Shown piece after piece: positions 26,722 through 36,167 of a stretch of 64,000 nt of DNA. The translations under genes were made by a program, and so were the position numbers. Numbering within the stretch: the first letter of the stretch is position 1; each line of letters begins with the position of its first letter. The notes under the pieces are model-generated. The model worked only from the letters and a program-made list of their open reading frames with translations. It was not told where the DNA came from and made no database searches. The DNA is from CBDCKR01 sp964572045 (GTDB taxonomy: Bacteria; Gemmatimonadota; Gemmatimonadetes; Longimicrobiales; Gaopeijiaceae): positions 1 to 64,000 of the forward strand of contig CAZNEI010000001.1 of the NCBI GenBank assembly GCA_964572045.1. Reading direction: 5' to 3'.

Positions 26722-27969
26722 TCAGGCTCCCCTGAAGATCGTCCTGACGACGTCCAGAGCTTCGGCCAGCCGGTCTACGTCTTCCCGGGAGTTGTAGAAG
26801 TAGAACGAGGCGCGAGCGGTTGCGGAGATGCCGAAGTGCTGCATGACGAGCTGTGCGCAGTGGTGACCGGCTCGGATGGCGATGCCCTCGGAGTCGAGGA
26901 TCGTCGAAATGTCGTGCGGATGAGCGTCCCCCATGGTGAATGACACGACGCCCGACCGCTCGTCCGGATCGGTGGGGCCGAAGACTCTGACACCCTCCAT
27001 GGCGCCGAGCTGCGCGAGCGCGTAGGAGAGAACGTCGCGCTCGTGGGAAACGGTGGCGTTGAAGTCGAGCCCTTCCAGGAAATCCGCCGCTGCGGCGATG
27101 CCGATCGCACCCGCGATGTTGGGGGTGCCGGCCTCGAATTTGTGCGGCACCTCCGCCCAAGTGCTCTCCTCACGGCCCACGGTCCGGATCATCTCTCCCC
27201 CGCCATGATAGGGAGGCATCGACTCCAGCAACTCCCGCCGGGCCCAGAGACCTCCGACCCCGGTGGGCCCACACATCTTGTGACCCGAGAAGGCGTAGAA
27301 GTCGCAGCCGAGCGCCTGGACATCGACCCGCCGGTGGGGGACGGCTTGGGCGCCGTCCACGAGCACCAGCGCACCCGCGGCCCTCGCCCGCTCGGCAATA
27401 TCGCGGACCGGGTTGACGGTACCGAGGGCGTTGGAGATGTGGGAGACGGCTACGAGTCGGGTACGGTTGGTCAGCAGCCTCGACAGGTCGTCGAGGACGA
27501 GCCGGCCCTGGTCGTCCATCTCGATGTACCGGAGACGTGCTCCGGTACGCCGGGCGACCAGCTGCCACGGCACGATGTTGGAGTGGTGCTCCATCGTGCT
27601 GAGCAGGATCTCGTCCCCCTCGGAGAGGCTGGCGAGACCCCAGCTGCTCGCCACGAGGTTGATGGCCTCGGTTGTGCCTCGTGTCCAGACGAGTTCTTCA
27701 GCCTCTGCTGCTCCGATGAAGCGAGCTAGGCGTGCGCGTGCGTCCTCATAGGCGACGGTGGACCTGCGGCTCAGCTCGTGGATGCCGCGGTGCACGTTCG
27801 CGTTCATGTGCTCGTAGTAGCCCGTGAGCGCATCGATGACGGACTGCGGCTTCTGGGCGGTCGCCGCGCTGTCGAGGTAGACGAGCGGCTTGCCCCGTAT
27901 TTCTTCACGCAAGATGGGAAAGAGACCTCGCACGGTGGTCCACTCGAGCCCGGGAGTCGTCACCGGCAT
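26722..27969 (-). CDS. sufS: Cysteine desulfurase SufS
   Basis: A 415-residue class V PLP enzyme that removes sulfur from cysteine as a persulfide for Fe-S assembly. It shows YLDSAATAQKP, HRGIHELSRRST, the Schiff-base Lys in FSGHKMCGPTG, and the catalytic Cys in RAGHHCAQL near residue 367, within a short group II-type loop. The operon position between the Rieske gene and sufU supports the SufS assignment over a general aminotransferase. Confidence 0.96.
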   Translation of the reverse strand: MPVTTPGLEWTTVRGLFPILREEIRGKPLVYLDSAATAQKPQSVIDALTGYYEHMNANVHRGIHELSRRSTVAYEDARARLARFIGAAEAEELVWTRGTTEAINLVASSWGLASLSEGDEILLSTMEHHSNIVPWQLVARRTGARLRYIEMDDQGRLVLDDLSRLLTNRTRLVAVSHISNALGTVNPVRDIAERARAAGALVLVDGAQAVPHRRVDVQALGCDFYAFSGHKMCGPTGVGGLWARRELLESMPPYHGGGEMIRTVGREESTWAEVPHKFEAGTPNIAGAIGIAAAADFLEGLDFNATVSHERDVLSYALAQLGAMEGVRVFGPTDPDERSGVVSFTMGDAHPHDISTILDSEGIAIRAGHHCAQLVMQHFGISATARASFYFYNSREDVDRLAEALDVVRTIFRGA

Positions 27970-28008
27970 GGGATAGGCCTTCGGGGCACGCGAGCCACCT
28001 GAAGCCTT

Positions 28009-28332
28009 CTAGACCTTGACAAAGATCTCCTGCTCCCTGACCTCGACGGCAAAGGTCTTCACGGGGCGGATCGCGGGAAGTTGAACGGCCTGCCCAGTGC
28101 ATACATCAAACCTGGCACCGTGATAGAGGCACTCCAACTCGTTGTCTTCGAGCTCCCCGTCGGAGAGCGGAAAGTCCTGGTGAGAGCACCGGTTCTCGAG
28201 GGCATAGATGTTGCCGTCGAGGTTCGCGAGGACGATTTGCACCCTGCCGACCTCCACGTCGAGGAGATGGCTGGGTGGACACCGGTTCAGATCGGCGACC
28301 CGCACCCACCCCGCCCCCGCTTCCTCAGCCAT
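28009..28332 (-). CDS. Rieske-type [2Fe-2S] ferredoxin within the suf operon
   Basis: A 107-residue single Rieske domain. The ligand boxes are CSHQDF and CLYHG, separated by the usual 16-17 residues, giving two Cys and two His for a [2Fe-2S] cluster. It resembles the NirD/BphF-like soluble Rieske ferredoxins. The ATG at 28332 overlaps the sufD stop by 8 bp. Rieske genes between sufD and sufS occur in several phyla, and an electron-donor role in cluster assembly is often supposed; this remains inference here. Confidence 0.9.
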   Translation of the reverse strand: MAEEAGAGWVRVADLNRCPPSHLLDVEVGRVQIVLANLDGNIYALENRCSHQDFPLSDGELEDNELECLYHGARFDVCTGQAVQLPAIRPVKTFAVEVREQEIFVKV

Positions 28333-29683
28333 GAGCCAGGAGCTTTTGCTCGATGGCACGGGTGACCTTCTGGACCACGCCTCCGAGGGAAAGGCGGGCG
28401 AGCACGTCGCCCAAGAACCCCAGCACCACCATGCGCTCCGCCTGCTGACGGCTGAGGCCCCGGGTAAGCATGTAGAAGAGCGCGTCGGCGTCGAGCTGAC
28501 CCACAGTGGCTCCGTGGGAGCACTTCACGTCGTCGGCTTCGATTTCGAGGTTGGGCAGAGAGTCGGCTCGGGCGTCGTCGGAGAGGAGCAGGTTGCGGTT
28601 GGTCTGATAGGCGTCCGTACCCTGCGCTCCCGGGTGCACACGGATGATCCCCCTGAAGACCGCCCGCCCGTGTCCGTCGAGGGCGCCCTTGTAGAGCAAG
28701 TCGCTCCTGGCGTTGGGGGCTACATGATCCTGGCTCGTGTTGTGGTCGAAATGCTGGTCCTCGTCACCGAAGTAGAGCCCCAGCATGTCGCTGGTCGCAC
28801 CAGGCCCTAGGAGTCGCGCGTTCAGGTCCACCCGGCTCACCGAGCTGCCCAGGTTCACGTTGAGCGTGTTCAGCGAGGAGCCCCGGTGCGCCAGGGTCCG
28901 CTGGGCTGACTGACAGAAGACGCCGCGGCCCGCCCGCTGAAGGCAGACGAACTGCACCTGAGCCCCGTCCCTTGCGATAACTTCGACGGCGGACGAGCAG
29001 AGAGTCGACTCGACCAAGTCCTCGGAAAGGACCTCTTCGACCAAGGAGACCTGACTCCCCGCTTCCGCAATCACGAGGATGCGGGTCAGGACCGCCGAGC
29101 CGGGCTCCGAGAGCCAGCGAGTCACCCGCACCGGGAGAGCGAGGCGCACGCCCTGGGGAACGTACAGAAGGACTCCGTCACTCCAAAGGGCGGCGTTCAG
29201 GGCCTCGAACTTGCCCTGTTCGGGAGGAATCGCAGCCGTGGCGAGGGACTCCTTCAAGAGCTCGGGGTGATCACGAACAGCCGAGCGGAGAGAAGTCAGG
29301 ATGACTCCCCGGCGACCGAAGTCCGAGTCAAGATCGATGTGCACCGTCCGGCCGTCCACGAGAACCGAGTGTCCCGACGCCGCCCAGTCCTCGAGCATCG
29401 CCTCGGCGAGGATGTCGGGCCGGGCCGCGCCAGGATCGGTCTGATCGGGTGTCAGGAGCCGGAGGGACTCCAAGTCGATGATCCTCGACAAATCGGTGTA
29501 ACGCCACTCCTCGGAGCGCGTCGAAGGAAGCGGAGTGTCTTCGTAGACAGACCAGGCGTGCCGCCGGCGTCGGCGAAGCCAATCCGGCGCGCCTCGGCCG
29601 AGCAAGTCCACCGCCCGTCCGTCCAGGGCCGGGATCGTCTTGGCCGGCTCCAGAATGGAAAGGCTGCCTCTCGTACTGGGCAT
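28325..29683 (-). CDS. sufD: Fe-S cluster assembly protein SufD
   Basis: A 452-residue SufB-family protein forming the SufBC2D scaffold with SufB and SufC. The N-terminal helical part contains SEEWRYTDLS, and the C-terminal beta-helix contains the typical HNTSQDHVAPNARSDLLYKG and KCSHGATVGQLD blocks. Its ATG shares one base with the sufB stop (TGATG), so it is translationally coupled. Confidence 0.96.
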   Translation of the reverse strand: MPSTRGSLSILEPAKTIPALDGRAVDLLGRGAPDWLRRRRRHAWSVYEDTPLPSTRSEEWRYTDLSRIIDLESLRLLTPDQTDPGAARPDILAEAMLEDWAASGHSVLVDGRTVHIDLDSDFGRRGVILTSLRSAVRDHPELLKESLATAAIPPEQGKFEALNAALWSDGVLLYVPQGVRLALPVRVTRWLSEPGSAVLTRILVIAEAGSQVSLVEEVLSEDLVESTLCSSAVEVIARDGAQVQFVCLQRAGRGVFCQSAQRTLAHRGSSLNTLNVNLGSSVSRVDLNARLLGPGATSDMLGLYFGDEDQHFDHNTSQDHVAPNARSDLLYKGALDGHGRAVFRGIIRVHPGAQGTDAYQTNRNLLLSDDARADSLPNLEIEADDVKCSHGATVGQLDADALFYMLTRGLSRQQAERMVVLGFLGDVLARLSLGGVVQKVTRAIEQKLLAHG

Positions 29684-31098
29684 CAGCCGACCGATCCCTC
29701 CATCTCGAGCTCGATCAGCCGGTTGAGTTCGACCGCGTACTCGAGCGGAAGCTCCTTGGCGATCGGCTCGATGAACCCCCTCACGATCAAGGCCATCGCC
29801 TCCTCTTCGCTCAGCCCCCGGCTCTGCAGATAGAAGAGCTGCTCGTCACCCACCTTCGACACCGTGGCCTCGTGGCCGACCGTCGCCTGCTTCTCCTCGA
29901 TCTCGATGTAGGGGTAGGTGTCGGTCCGCGACGTGTCGTTGATCAGCAACGCGTCGCACTCGACGTTCGATCGAGCATTGACCGCCCCTTCGTACACCTT
30001 GCAGAGGCCCCGGTATGATGATCGCCCATGTCCCTTGGAGATGGACTTGGAGACGATCGACGACGTCGTGTTCGCGGCCGAGTGGACGACCTTGCCGCCC
30101 GTGTCCTGGTGTTGCCCGTTACCCGCGTAAGCGATCGACATGATCGAGCCGTGCGCTCCCTCGCCGGTGAGGTAGCACGACGGGTACTTCATGGTGAGCT
30201 TCGAGCCGAGGTTGCCGTCGAGCCACTCCATGGTACCATTCTCGTGTACCAACGCTCGTTGCGTCACGAGGTTGTACATGTTGTTCGACCAGTTCTGGAT
30301 CGTCGTATAGCGGAACCGCGCGTTCGGCTTCACGACGATCTCGATCACGCCGGAGTGGAACGAGTCCGTCGAATACACCGGCGCCGTGCATCCCTCGATG
30401 TAGTGGGCCCGCGCGCCCTCTTCGACGATGATAAGCGTCCGCTCGAACTGGCCCATCCGCTCCTGGTTGACCCGGAAGTAGGCCTGCAACGGCGTCTGAA
30501 GATGGACGTCCCTCGGGATGTAGACGAACGATCCCCCCGACCAAACCGCCGAGTTCAGGGCCGAGAACTTATTGTCTGCCGCCGGAATCACGGTGGCGAA
30601 GTGTTCCCGGAAGAGCTCGGGATGGTTCTTCAGCCCGTCCTCGATGGAATCGAAGATCACACCCTGCGACTCCCACTCCTCCTTGAGCGAATGGTACACC
30701 ATCTCGGACTCGTACTGGGCTCCGACCCCGGCCAGGACCTTCTGCTCGGCCTCGGGGATCCCGAGTCGCTCGAAGGTGGTCTTGATGTTCGCGGGCACGT
30801 CTTCCCACGACCGCTCCATCTGGTCCTGGGGCTTGACGTAGAAGTAGATCTGGTCGAGGGTCTCCTCCAGGCTGGATAGATCGCCTCCCCACTTGGGCAT
30901 CGGCTTCTTCTGGTAGATGCGGAGCGCCCTTAGGCGGAAGTTCAGCATCCACTCCGGCTCCTTCTTGTGCGTCGAGATCTGGCGCACAATCTGTTCGTCG
31001 AGGCCGGGCTTCGTGCGAAAGACGTGGGCTTCCTCGTCGACGAACCCGTACTTGTACTCGTCGAGCCCGAGATCTCGAACGACTTCGTGCTGTGGCAT
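29683..31098 (-). CDS. sufB: Fe-S cluster assembly protein SufB
   Basis: A 471-residue protein, the main scaffold subunit of SufBC2D, on which clusters are built. Signature blocks include WSGGSFVYIPRDVHLQTPL, the core YIEGCTAPVYSTDSFHSGV and the C-terminal GHEATVSKVGDEQLFYLQSR. The family length is normal. It sits between sufC and sufD with almost no spacing. Confidence 0.97.
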   Translation of the reverse strand: MPQHEVVRDLGLDEYKYGFVDEEAHVFRTKPGLDEQIVRQISTHKKEPEWMLNFRLRALRIYQKKPMPKWGGDLSSLEETLDQIYFYVKPQDQMERSWEDVPANIKTTFERLGIPEAEQKVLAGVGAQYESEMVYHSLKEEWESQGVIFDSIEDGLKNHPELFREHFATVIPAADNKFSALNSAVWSGGSFVYIPRDVHLQTPLQAYFRVNQERMGQFERTLIIVEEGARAHYIEGCTAPVYSTDSFHSGVIEIVVKPNARFRYTTIQNWSNNMYNLVTQRALVHENGTMEWLDGNLGSKLTMKYPSCYLTGEGAHGSIMSIAYAGNGQHQDTGGKVVHSAANTTSSIVSKSISKGHGRSSYRGLCKVYEGAVNARSNVECDALLINDTSRTDTYPYIEIEEKQATVGHEATVSKVGDEQLFYLQSRGLSEEEAMALIVRGFIEPIAKELPLEYAVELNRLIELEMEGSVG

Positions 31099-31108
31099 GG
31101 ATAGCGTC

Positions 31109-31894
31109 CTAGGCGAGGGCTTGCTGGGTTTCCTTCTCTCTCCAGTCTGCGTAGCCTTGCTCTTCGAGCTCCAACGCCACCTCGGGCCCGCCGGAGCGGA
31201 CGATCCGGCCGTCTACGATCACATGGACGAAGTCCGGCTCGATATAGTTGAGAAGACGCTGGTAGTGGGTGATGAGCAGGACCGACATTTCCGGCCGCTC
31301 CTGGCACAGCGTATTGACCCCCTTGGCCACGATCTTCAGGGCGTCGATGTCGAGACCCGAGTCGGTCTCGTCCATGATGGCCAGGAGAGGCCGCAGAACG
31401 GCCAACTGCAGAATCTCATTTCGCTTCTTTTCGCCCCCACTGAAACCGTCGTTCACGAAACGCTCGGCGAAGGAGGGCTCCATGTCGAGAAGTTTCATGC
31501 GGCCGATGAGCTCGTCCTGGAAATCGAAAAGGTCCAGCTCCTCATCCCCTTCGAGGCGAGCCTGGAGAGCGGTCCTCAGGAAGTTCGCAATCGAGACCCC
31601 CGGGATCTCCACGGGGTACTGGAACGCCATGAACATGCCGGTAAGGGCCCGCTCGTCCGGTTCCAGATCGAGGACGGATTGGCCGCGGAAGATCACGTCC
31701 CCGGCCGTGACTTCGTATCCGGGGTGACCGGCCAGGACCTTCGCAAGCGTGCTTTTGCCCGATCCGTTGGGTCCCATGATTGCATGAATCTCTCCGGAAC
31801 GAAGCTCCAGATTCACGCCGCGTAGAATCGGCAGGTCTTTGCCGGCGACCTTGGCACGAAGGCCACTGATTTCGAGTATTCGAGTGTCACACAT
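31109..31894 (-). CDS. sufC: Fe-S cluster assembly ATPase SufC
   Basis: An ABC-type ATPase powering SufBC2D. It has Walker A GPNGSGKST, signature FSGGEKKRNEI, Walker B LLAIMDETDSGLD and an H-loop in LLITHYQR. The ATG at 31894 begins at the family-typical ILEISGL and gives 261 residues. An earlier in-frame ATG at 31948 would fall right at the predicted transcription start and before the operator palindrome, so I reject it, though the chosen start lacks a clear Shine-Dalgarno site. It is the first gene of the suf operon. Confidence 0.94.
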   Translation of the reverse strand: MCDTRILEISGLRAKVAGKDLPILRGVNLELRSGEIHAIMGPNGSGKSTLAKVLAGHPGYEVTAGDVIFRGQSVLDLEPDERALTGMFMAFQYPVEIPGVSIANFLRTALQARLEGDEELDLFDFQDELIGRMKLLDMEPSFAERFVNDGFSGGEKKRNEILQLAVLRPLLAIMDETDSGLDIDALKIVAKGVNTLCQERPEMSVLLITHYQRLLNYIEPDFVHVIVDGRIVRSGGPEVALELEEQGYADWREKETQQALA

Positions 31895-31926
31895 GGGGTG
31901 GGGGATCGCCTTGGCAGGCCACTTAT

Positions 31927-31941
31927 CGAGAATGATTCTTC
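31927..31941 (-). promoter_or_regulatory. Fur/PerR-like operator candidate of the suf operon
   Basis: The palindrome AGAAT-G-ATTCT sits in a 7-1-7 arrangement (CGAGAATGATTCTTC on the plus strand), similar in layout to Fur/PerR/Zur boxes (for example TGATAATNATTATCA). It begins a few bases after the predicted start of transcription, where a bound repressor would block the polymerase. Iron or peroxide control of suf genes is common in bacteria; here it is inferred. Confidence 0.4.
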
Positions 31942-31950
31942 TTTTCATCA

Positions 31951-31979
31951 AAGCTAGAGGAGCCTCCCTATACCGTCAA
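31951..31979 (-). promoter_or_regulatory. Sigma-70-like promoter of the suf operon
   Basis: On the minus strand, TTGACG is followed after 17 bp by TAGCTT, a good -35 and a fair -10. Transcription would begin around 31943-31945, just before the palindrome at 31927-31941, leaving a leader of about 50 bases to the sufC start chosen here. Confidence 0.5.
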
Positions 31980-32011
31980 GCTGGGGCAACGTTCCGGGCC
32001 ATAGAGCGCCC

Positions 32012-32899
32012 ATGACGGATTCCTTCGAACGAATGGATCGCCGTGGGAAGAGACCCGAAGACCAGACGTGGGTGGTCATGGGAGGGGGTGCGCTGAAGGG
32101 CCTGGCCCACATCGGAGCCTGGAAGGCCATTTCAGAGTTCAGGGTTCCCGTGAGTGGTATCGTTGGGACGAGCGTGGGGGCGATGGTGGCTGCTGCGCTG
32201 GCAGGTGGGCGCACCGTCGAAGAGATGGAGGCGCTGGCACGAAGCGTGACTCGGCGCGACATCGTTCGCGTCAACAAGAGGGCCGTGTGGATCAACGGCC
32301 TCCGAGCCGCCAGCGTGTGCCGGGGAGATACGCTGGAGCGCTATATCCGGAAGGTCCTGCCTACCGACAGCTGGGGCGCGCTCACAGTCCCGCTTCTGGT
32401 CAACGTCGTGGACCTGGGGTCGGGGCGAACGGTGTGGCTGGGCCATGGTGGGAGCGTGGAGATCTCCGTGGTCGACGCCGTGTATGCGTCCTGTGCCCTT
32501 CCCGTGTTGTTCCCGCCGGCCGAACTCGACGGGCGCTTTCTCATCGACGGCGGGGTGCGGGACATGCTCCCGCTGCGCAAGGCATCGGAGATGGGGGCCA
32601 CCCGCATCATCGCCATCGACGCAGGCGCCGGCCCGGAGGTCGACGCCCACGTCGTCGCCAGAGGGGGGCTCGTCGCCGTCCAGCAGAGGGTCTTTGCCAT
32701 CATGGCCGGCCAGCGGCGACGCGAAATGCTGCGGGAGTGGTCGGGCGTGCCACTGACCCTCGTCCGCCCCGCGTTCCACGGCGTCGGCGGCTTCGATTTC
32801 GCGGCGATCGAGTACTTCGTGGAAGAGGGGTATCGGGCCACCCGAGAGGCCCTCTCCGCCACGGGCGACACGTCGAGTCCATGGCGAAGCGAGTGGTGA
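32012..32899 (+). CDS. Patatin-like phospholipase family protein
   Basis: A 295-residue protein of the RssA/NTE-like patatin family. The oxyanion motif is GGGALKGLAHIGAW, the nucleophile elbow is GTSVGA (residues 51-56) and the dyad Asp is in IDGGVRD. Both residues of the Ser-Asp dyad are present, so it should be a cytoplasmic or membrane-associated acyl hydrolase. There is no signal peptide. It is divergent from the suf operon across about 60 bp of promoter region. Confidence 0.9.
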   Translation: MTDSFERMDRRGKRPEDQTWVVMGGGALKGLAHIGAWKAISEFRVPVSGIVGTSVGAMVAAALAGGRTVEEMEALARSVTRRDIVRVNKRAVWINGLRAASVCRGDTLERYIRKVLPTDSWGALTVPLLVNVVDLGSGRTVWLGHGGSVEISVVDAVYASCALPVLFPPAELDGRFLIDGGVRDMLPLRKASEMGATRIIAIDAGAGPEVDAHVVARGGLVAVQQRVFAIMAGQRRREMLREWSGVPLTLVRPAFHGVGGFDFAAIEYFVEEGYRATREALSATGDTSSPWRSEW

Positions 32900-33046
32900 G
32901 GGTACCCGCTGACCGAGCCGATGGCGGGACTCGGGGAGCCCCTGCTCGGCGGGGTCGCCGTGTCGGTCCCGCGTTGGGGCCGCACTCGTGGATCGGCGGC
33001 GAGGGATCGAGGTCACTCTCCCTCGACATCCGGGAGCGCGGAGAGG

Positions 33047-34234
33047 TCAGGTGAGGAGGGCCGAAAGCGCGCTCGCGAACTCTTCGATCTCCTCCTCGGT
33101 GTTGTAGTAGTGGGGCGACACCCGTACCGCCGACTCTACTCCTTTGTCGTCGAAGTCTAGAACGGCGTAGTCGCGCTGAGTCAGAGTGGTGTTGATCCTC
33201 GCCTCCGAGAGTGCCGTGACGATGTCCGCTGCCCTGCGACCCTCCGTCGTCGCCGTGACGATGGCGCACCTCTCGGCCCCGGCGTCGAGAACGCGCACCG
33301 CGTCAATGGATGCGAGGCGCTCGCGAGCCAGCCCCGCCAGGGCCCAGGCCCGGTCCCGGAGAGCCTCCAGACCGAGCGCCATCGCATATTCGACAGCCCG
33401 ACCCAGGCCGAGCACGAGGGCGTAGGGAAACTCCCAGTTCTCGAAGCGCTGGGCGCCCGGAACCGGCTGGTACAGGTCGGCGTCGATCCAGTGCGCTCCC
33501 CTCATGTCGGGGAAGAGCGGCTCCAATCCGAGCTCGATCGCGCGGTCCGACACGTACAGGAAGCCGATGCCTCGCGGGCCGCGCAGGAACTTTCGTGACG
33601 TCGCCGACAGGAAATCACATCCGATCTCTTCGACGTCGAGCGGAATCTGGCCGACCGACTGGCAAGCATCGACCAGGTAGAGCACGTTCCGCCGACGGCA
33701 GATCGCCCCCACATCGGCCACCCTCTGCACGAGTCCGGAGTTGGTGGGGACATGCGTGACGGCGACGAGCTTGGGCCGGCGCCGGTGGACCAGCTCATCC
33801 AGCGCCATCACGTCGACCCCGCCCGACGGGTCTTCGGGTGCCCGAATCAGATCGATGCCCATGCGCGACTTGAGAGACAGGTACATGATCTGATTCGAGA
33901 CGTAGTCGTTGCGGGTCGTCAGGATCACGTCCCCCGGATCGAAGGCGACCGAGGACAGGGCCTGGACGAAAGAGGCCGTGGCGTTTTCGGTGACGGCGAC
34001 GTTCGCCGGGTCGGTACCCAGCAGGGATGCCAACGCTCGGTACACGGAAGCGATTTCTTCCCTCCGCTCCTCGGCGGCCTCGTACCCTCCGATCCGCGCC
34101 TCAAGCTCAAGGTGCTCGGTGATCGCTCGAAGGACGGGAGCGGGCATGAGGCCGGCTCCGGCGTTGTTCAGATGGATCCTGTGTCGGGCGCCCGGCGTCT
34201 CGTCCCTGAGGGCTTGCACATCGAGTGGGGTCAT
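33047..34234 (-). CDS. Class V aminotransferase (PLP-dependent)
   Basis: A 395-residue fold-type I PLP enzyme: NNAGAGLMP near the N-terminus, ENATASFVQAL, Asp in LVDACQSVGQ and the Schiff-base Lys in SATSRKFLRGPRGIG. It has no export signal, unlike the class V paralogue at 18407-19747. The RKFLRGPRG box is typical of the EgtE/IpnE-like branch that includes putative lyases of sulfoxides; the substrate is not known. It stands alone, convergent with the patatin gene. Confidence 0.85.
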   Translation of the reverse strand: MTPLDVQALRDETPGARHRIHLNNAGAGLMPAPVLRAITEHLELEARIGGYEAAEERREEIASVYRALASLLGTDPANVAVTENATASFVQALSSVAFDPGDVILTTRNDYVSNQIMYLSLKSRMGIDLIRAPEDPSGGVDVMALDELVHRRRPKLVAVTHVPTNSGLVQRVADVGAICRRRNVLYLVDACQSVGQIPLDVEEIGCDFLSATSRKFLRGPRGIGFLYVSDRAIELGLEPLFPDMRGAHWIDADLYQPVPGAQRFENWEFPYALVLGLGRAVEYAMALGLEALRDRAWALAGLARERLASIDAVRVLDAGAERCAIVTATTEGRRAADIVTALSEARINTTLTQRDYAVLDFDDKGVESAVRVSPHYYNTEEEIEEFASALSALLT

Positions 34235-34338
34235 TGGGGGTTGTGCGCCATTGCCTGAAGAGATGATCGGGCCCCCGGGACTCGGGTCCTCGAGTCTCGG
34301 AAGGGTCGTTGGGTCAGCGGGACCGGGCGCGTCGGGCC

Positions 34339-35964
34339 TCAGTTCCCCTGGTCGATCGTGACGCGCGCTTGGTCCTTGGCCTCACGCACCATCTCCCTCA
34401 CGTCTTCGAGGAGCTTCTTCGCGTCGTATATGATGCCGTCCTTGATCGTGAATTTGACGCCGCCCACACGCTCCACCTCGCCAGTCTCATCGTTGAGCCT
34501 TACCGCGCCGGTGCCGTAGAGGACCTTGAGGTTCTCGAGGGGATTCTCGTCGACCACGACGAGATCGGCCTTGAGGCCCTTCCGGATCATCCCGAAGTCG
34601 GGGTCCAGCCCCTTGGGCTTGTTCAGCTCCATGGCTCCGTACATGGTGGCCGACCGGATCACTTCTATCGGATGAAATCCCGCCTCACGGAGGAGCTCGA
34701 GCTCGCGGATGTAGCCGAAGCCGTAGAGGTTGTAGATGAAGCCGGAATCGGATCCAGTCGTAACGATGCCCCCTCGGTTCTTGTACTCGTTGAGGAAGCG
34801 CATCCAGCGGATGTAGAAGTTCTTCCACGCCACCTCGTCCTCGGTGGTCCAGTAGAACCAGTACGACCCGTGGGCCTCGCGGCTCGGCTCGTAGAACTCC
34901 ATCTGACTCGGCAGCGTGTACTCCTCGTGCCAGTCCGCGTTGCGCGCTCTCATGACGTCCCGGCTGGCCTCGTAGATCGCCATCGTGGGATCGATCCCGA
35001 AGTCCAGGTCGAGGAAGCGGTCGATCAGGGCGTACCACTCCTCCGAGCCGGGCTCGTGGATCTGATCCCAGAGCCTCGCGACGTTGCCGAAGCGGTGCTG
35101 CTCGTCGTTGTAGTTGTAGTCGAGAGGCCAATCCTGGATGCTGTGGTCCTTCAGGAGCGACTCGAAGAGCCCGTAGTAGTGCGTCATCATATCGAGGCCT
35201 GCTTGAGCCGCATCGAGGGCCGTCATGCGGGCGATGCCCATCTGCCCGAGGTGGGCCACCGTGCCCAGGCCGTGCCGATGCGCCTCGTCGATGACCGCCT
35301 CCATGATGGGCGGGTCATACGAGCCGAGCTTCAGCCCGTCGATCCTCTGCCCCTCGACCTCCTGATCCACGGCCCACCGCACCCATTCCCTGGCCTTCTC
35401 GGGCGAGTCGATGGCGCCCCGGTCCCATGCCTCGCCCGGGCGCGCGTATGCGTACATCCGCGGGGCCACGATCACGTTGCGGGCGGCTTTCGCTTTCTGG
35501 CCCAGCGCCCACAACATCGGCCCGTGTCCGACGCCCCTTGAAGTTGTGACTCCATGAGCCAACCAGAGCTTGTAGACGTATTCGGGTTGGGGTGCCTTGG
35601 GGACGCCGCCCGTGTGGGAATGCATGTCGACGAATCCGGGCATGACGTAATGGCCGGAGAGGTCGATCTCCCGGTCCGGGTTACCGCCGGGGCGACGCTC
35701 TTCGTCGATGGGTACGCCGGGGAAGCCCACCGATCGGACTTCGGCGATACGATCGTTCTCAATGACGATGTCGACGGGACCCTGCGGCGGGGCGCCGGTC
35801 CCGTCGATAACTGTGGCACCCCTCAGGATGAGGCGACCAAAGGGCCCCTCACCTTCGTCAGGACCCCGAAGCGTCGTGGTGGGCCTCTGAGCCATCGCCT
35901 GGTGGGCGAAGACCATGGCGGCCAGCACGAGAAATCCCGTGCGCGCCGCAAGCGTAGTTCGCAT
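34339..35964 (-). CDS. Secreted amidohydrolase-family protein
   Basis: A 541-residue exported metal-dependent hydrolase, longer than the tandem pair at 15-18 kb. The signal peptide is FLVLAAMVFAHQAMAQ. Metal ligands are visible as HSHT (in MPGFVDMHSHTGG), Lys in GLKLGSYD, His in VAHLGQ, His in MMTHYYG and Asp in TGSDSGF. The substrate is unknown. The start at 35964 is chosen for the GGAGG upstream and the signal peptide. It is divergent from ligA over about 200 bp. Confidence 0.88.
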   Translation of the reverse strand: MRTTLAARTGFLVLAAMVFAHQAMAQRPTTTLRGPDEGEGPFGRLILRGATVIDGTGAPPQGPVDIVIENDRIAEVRSVGFPGVPIDEERRPGGNPDREIDLSGHYVMPGFVDMHSHTGGVPKAPQPEYVYKLWLAHGVTTSRGVGHGPMLWALGQKAKAARNVIVAPRMYAYARPGEAWDRGAIDSPEKAREWVRWAVDQEVEGQRIDGLKLGSYDPPIMEAVIDEAHRHGLGTVAHLGQMGIARMTALDAAQAGLDMMTHYYGLFESLLKDHSIQDWPLDYNYNDEQHRFGNVARLWDQIHEPGSEEWYALIDRFLDLDFGIDPTMAIYEASRDVMRARNADWHEEYTLPSQMEFYEPSREAHGSYWFYWTTEDEVAWKNFYIRWMRFLNEYKNRGGIVTTGSDSGFIYNLYGFGYIRELELLREAGFHPIEVIRSATMYGAMELNKPKGLDPDFGMIRKGLKADLVVVDENPLENLKVLYGTGAVRLNDETGEVERVGGVKFTIKDGIIYDAKKLLEDVREMVREAKDQARVTIDQGN

Positions 35965-36167
35965 TGGTTCCTCCAGCCGTCTCGAGGTTCGGGGAGATCG
36001 TTTCGGGTGCTGCTGGGGTGGCGGGCGGGTGCTCTGATATATCCTGTGCCACCGGGAGTACGCAACGCCGGCAGAACTCACGCCGGCAAGCGTCCCGAGG
36101 GCTGTCCTCCTCCTCCCAGAATTGCGACGTTATCACGTCGCGGCTGCAACCGAGAGCTGGAGTTCCG

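Noticed and set aside
26630..27160. Long N-terminal extension of the sufU frame
   Set aside because: It lies within sufS in another frame and is Arg-rich; SufU homology starts exactly at the ATG at 26629.
30028..30879. 283-codon frame antisense to sufB
   Set aside because: Shadow of a highly conserved gene with strong codon bias.
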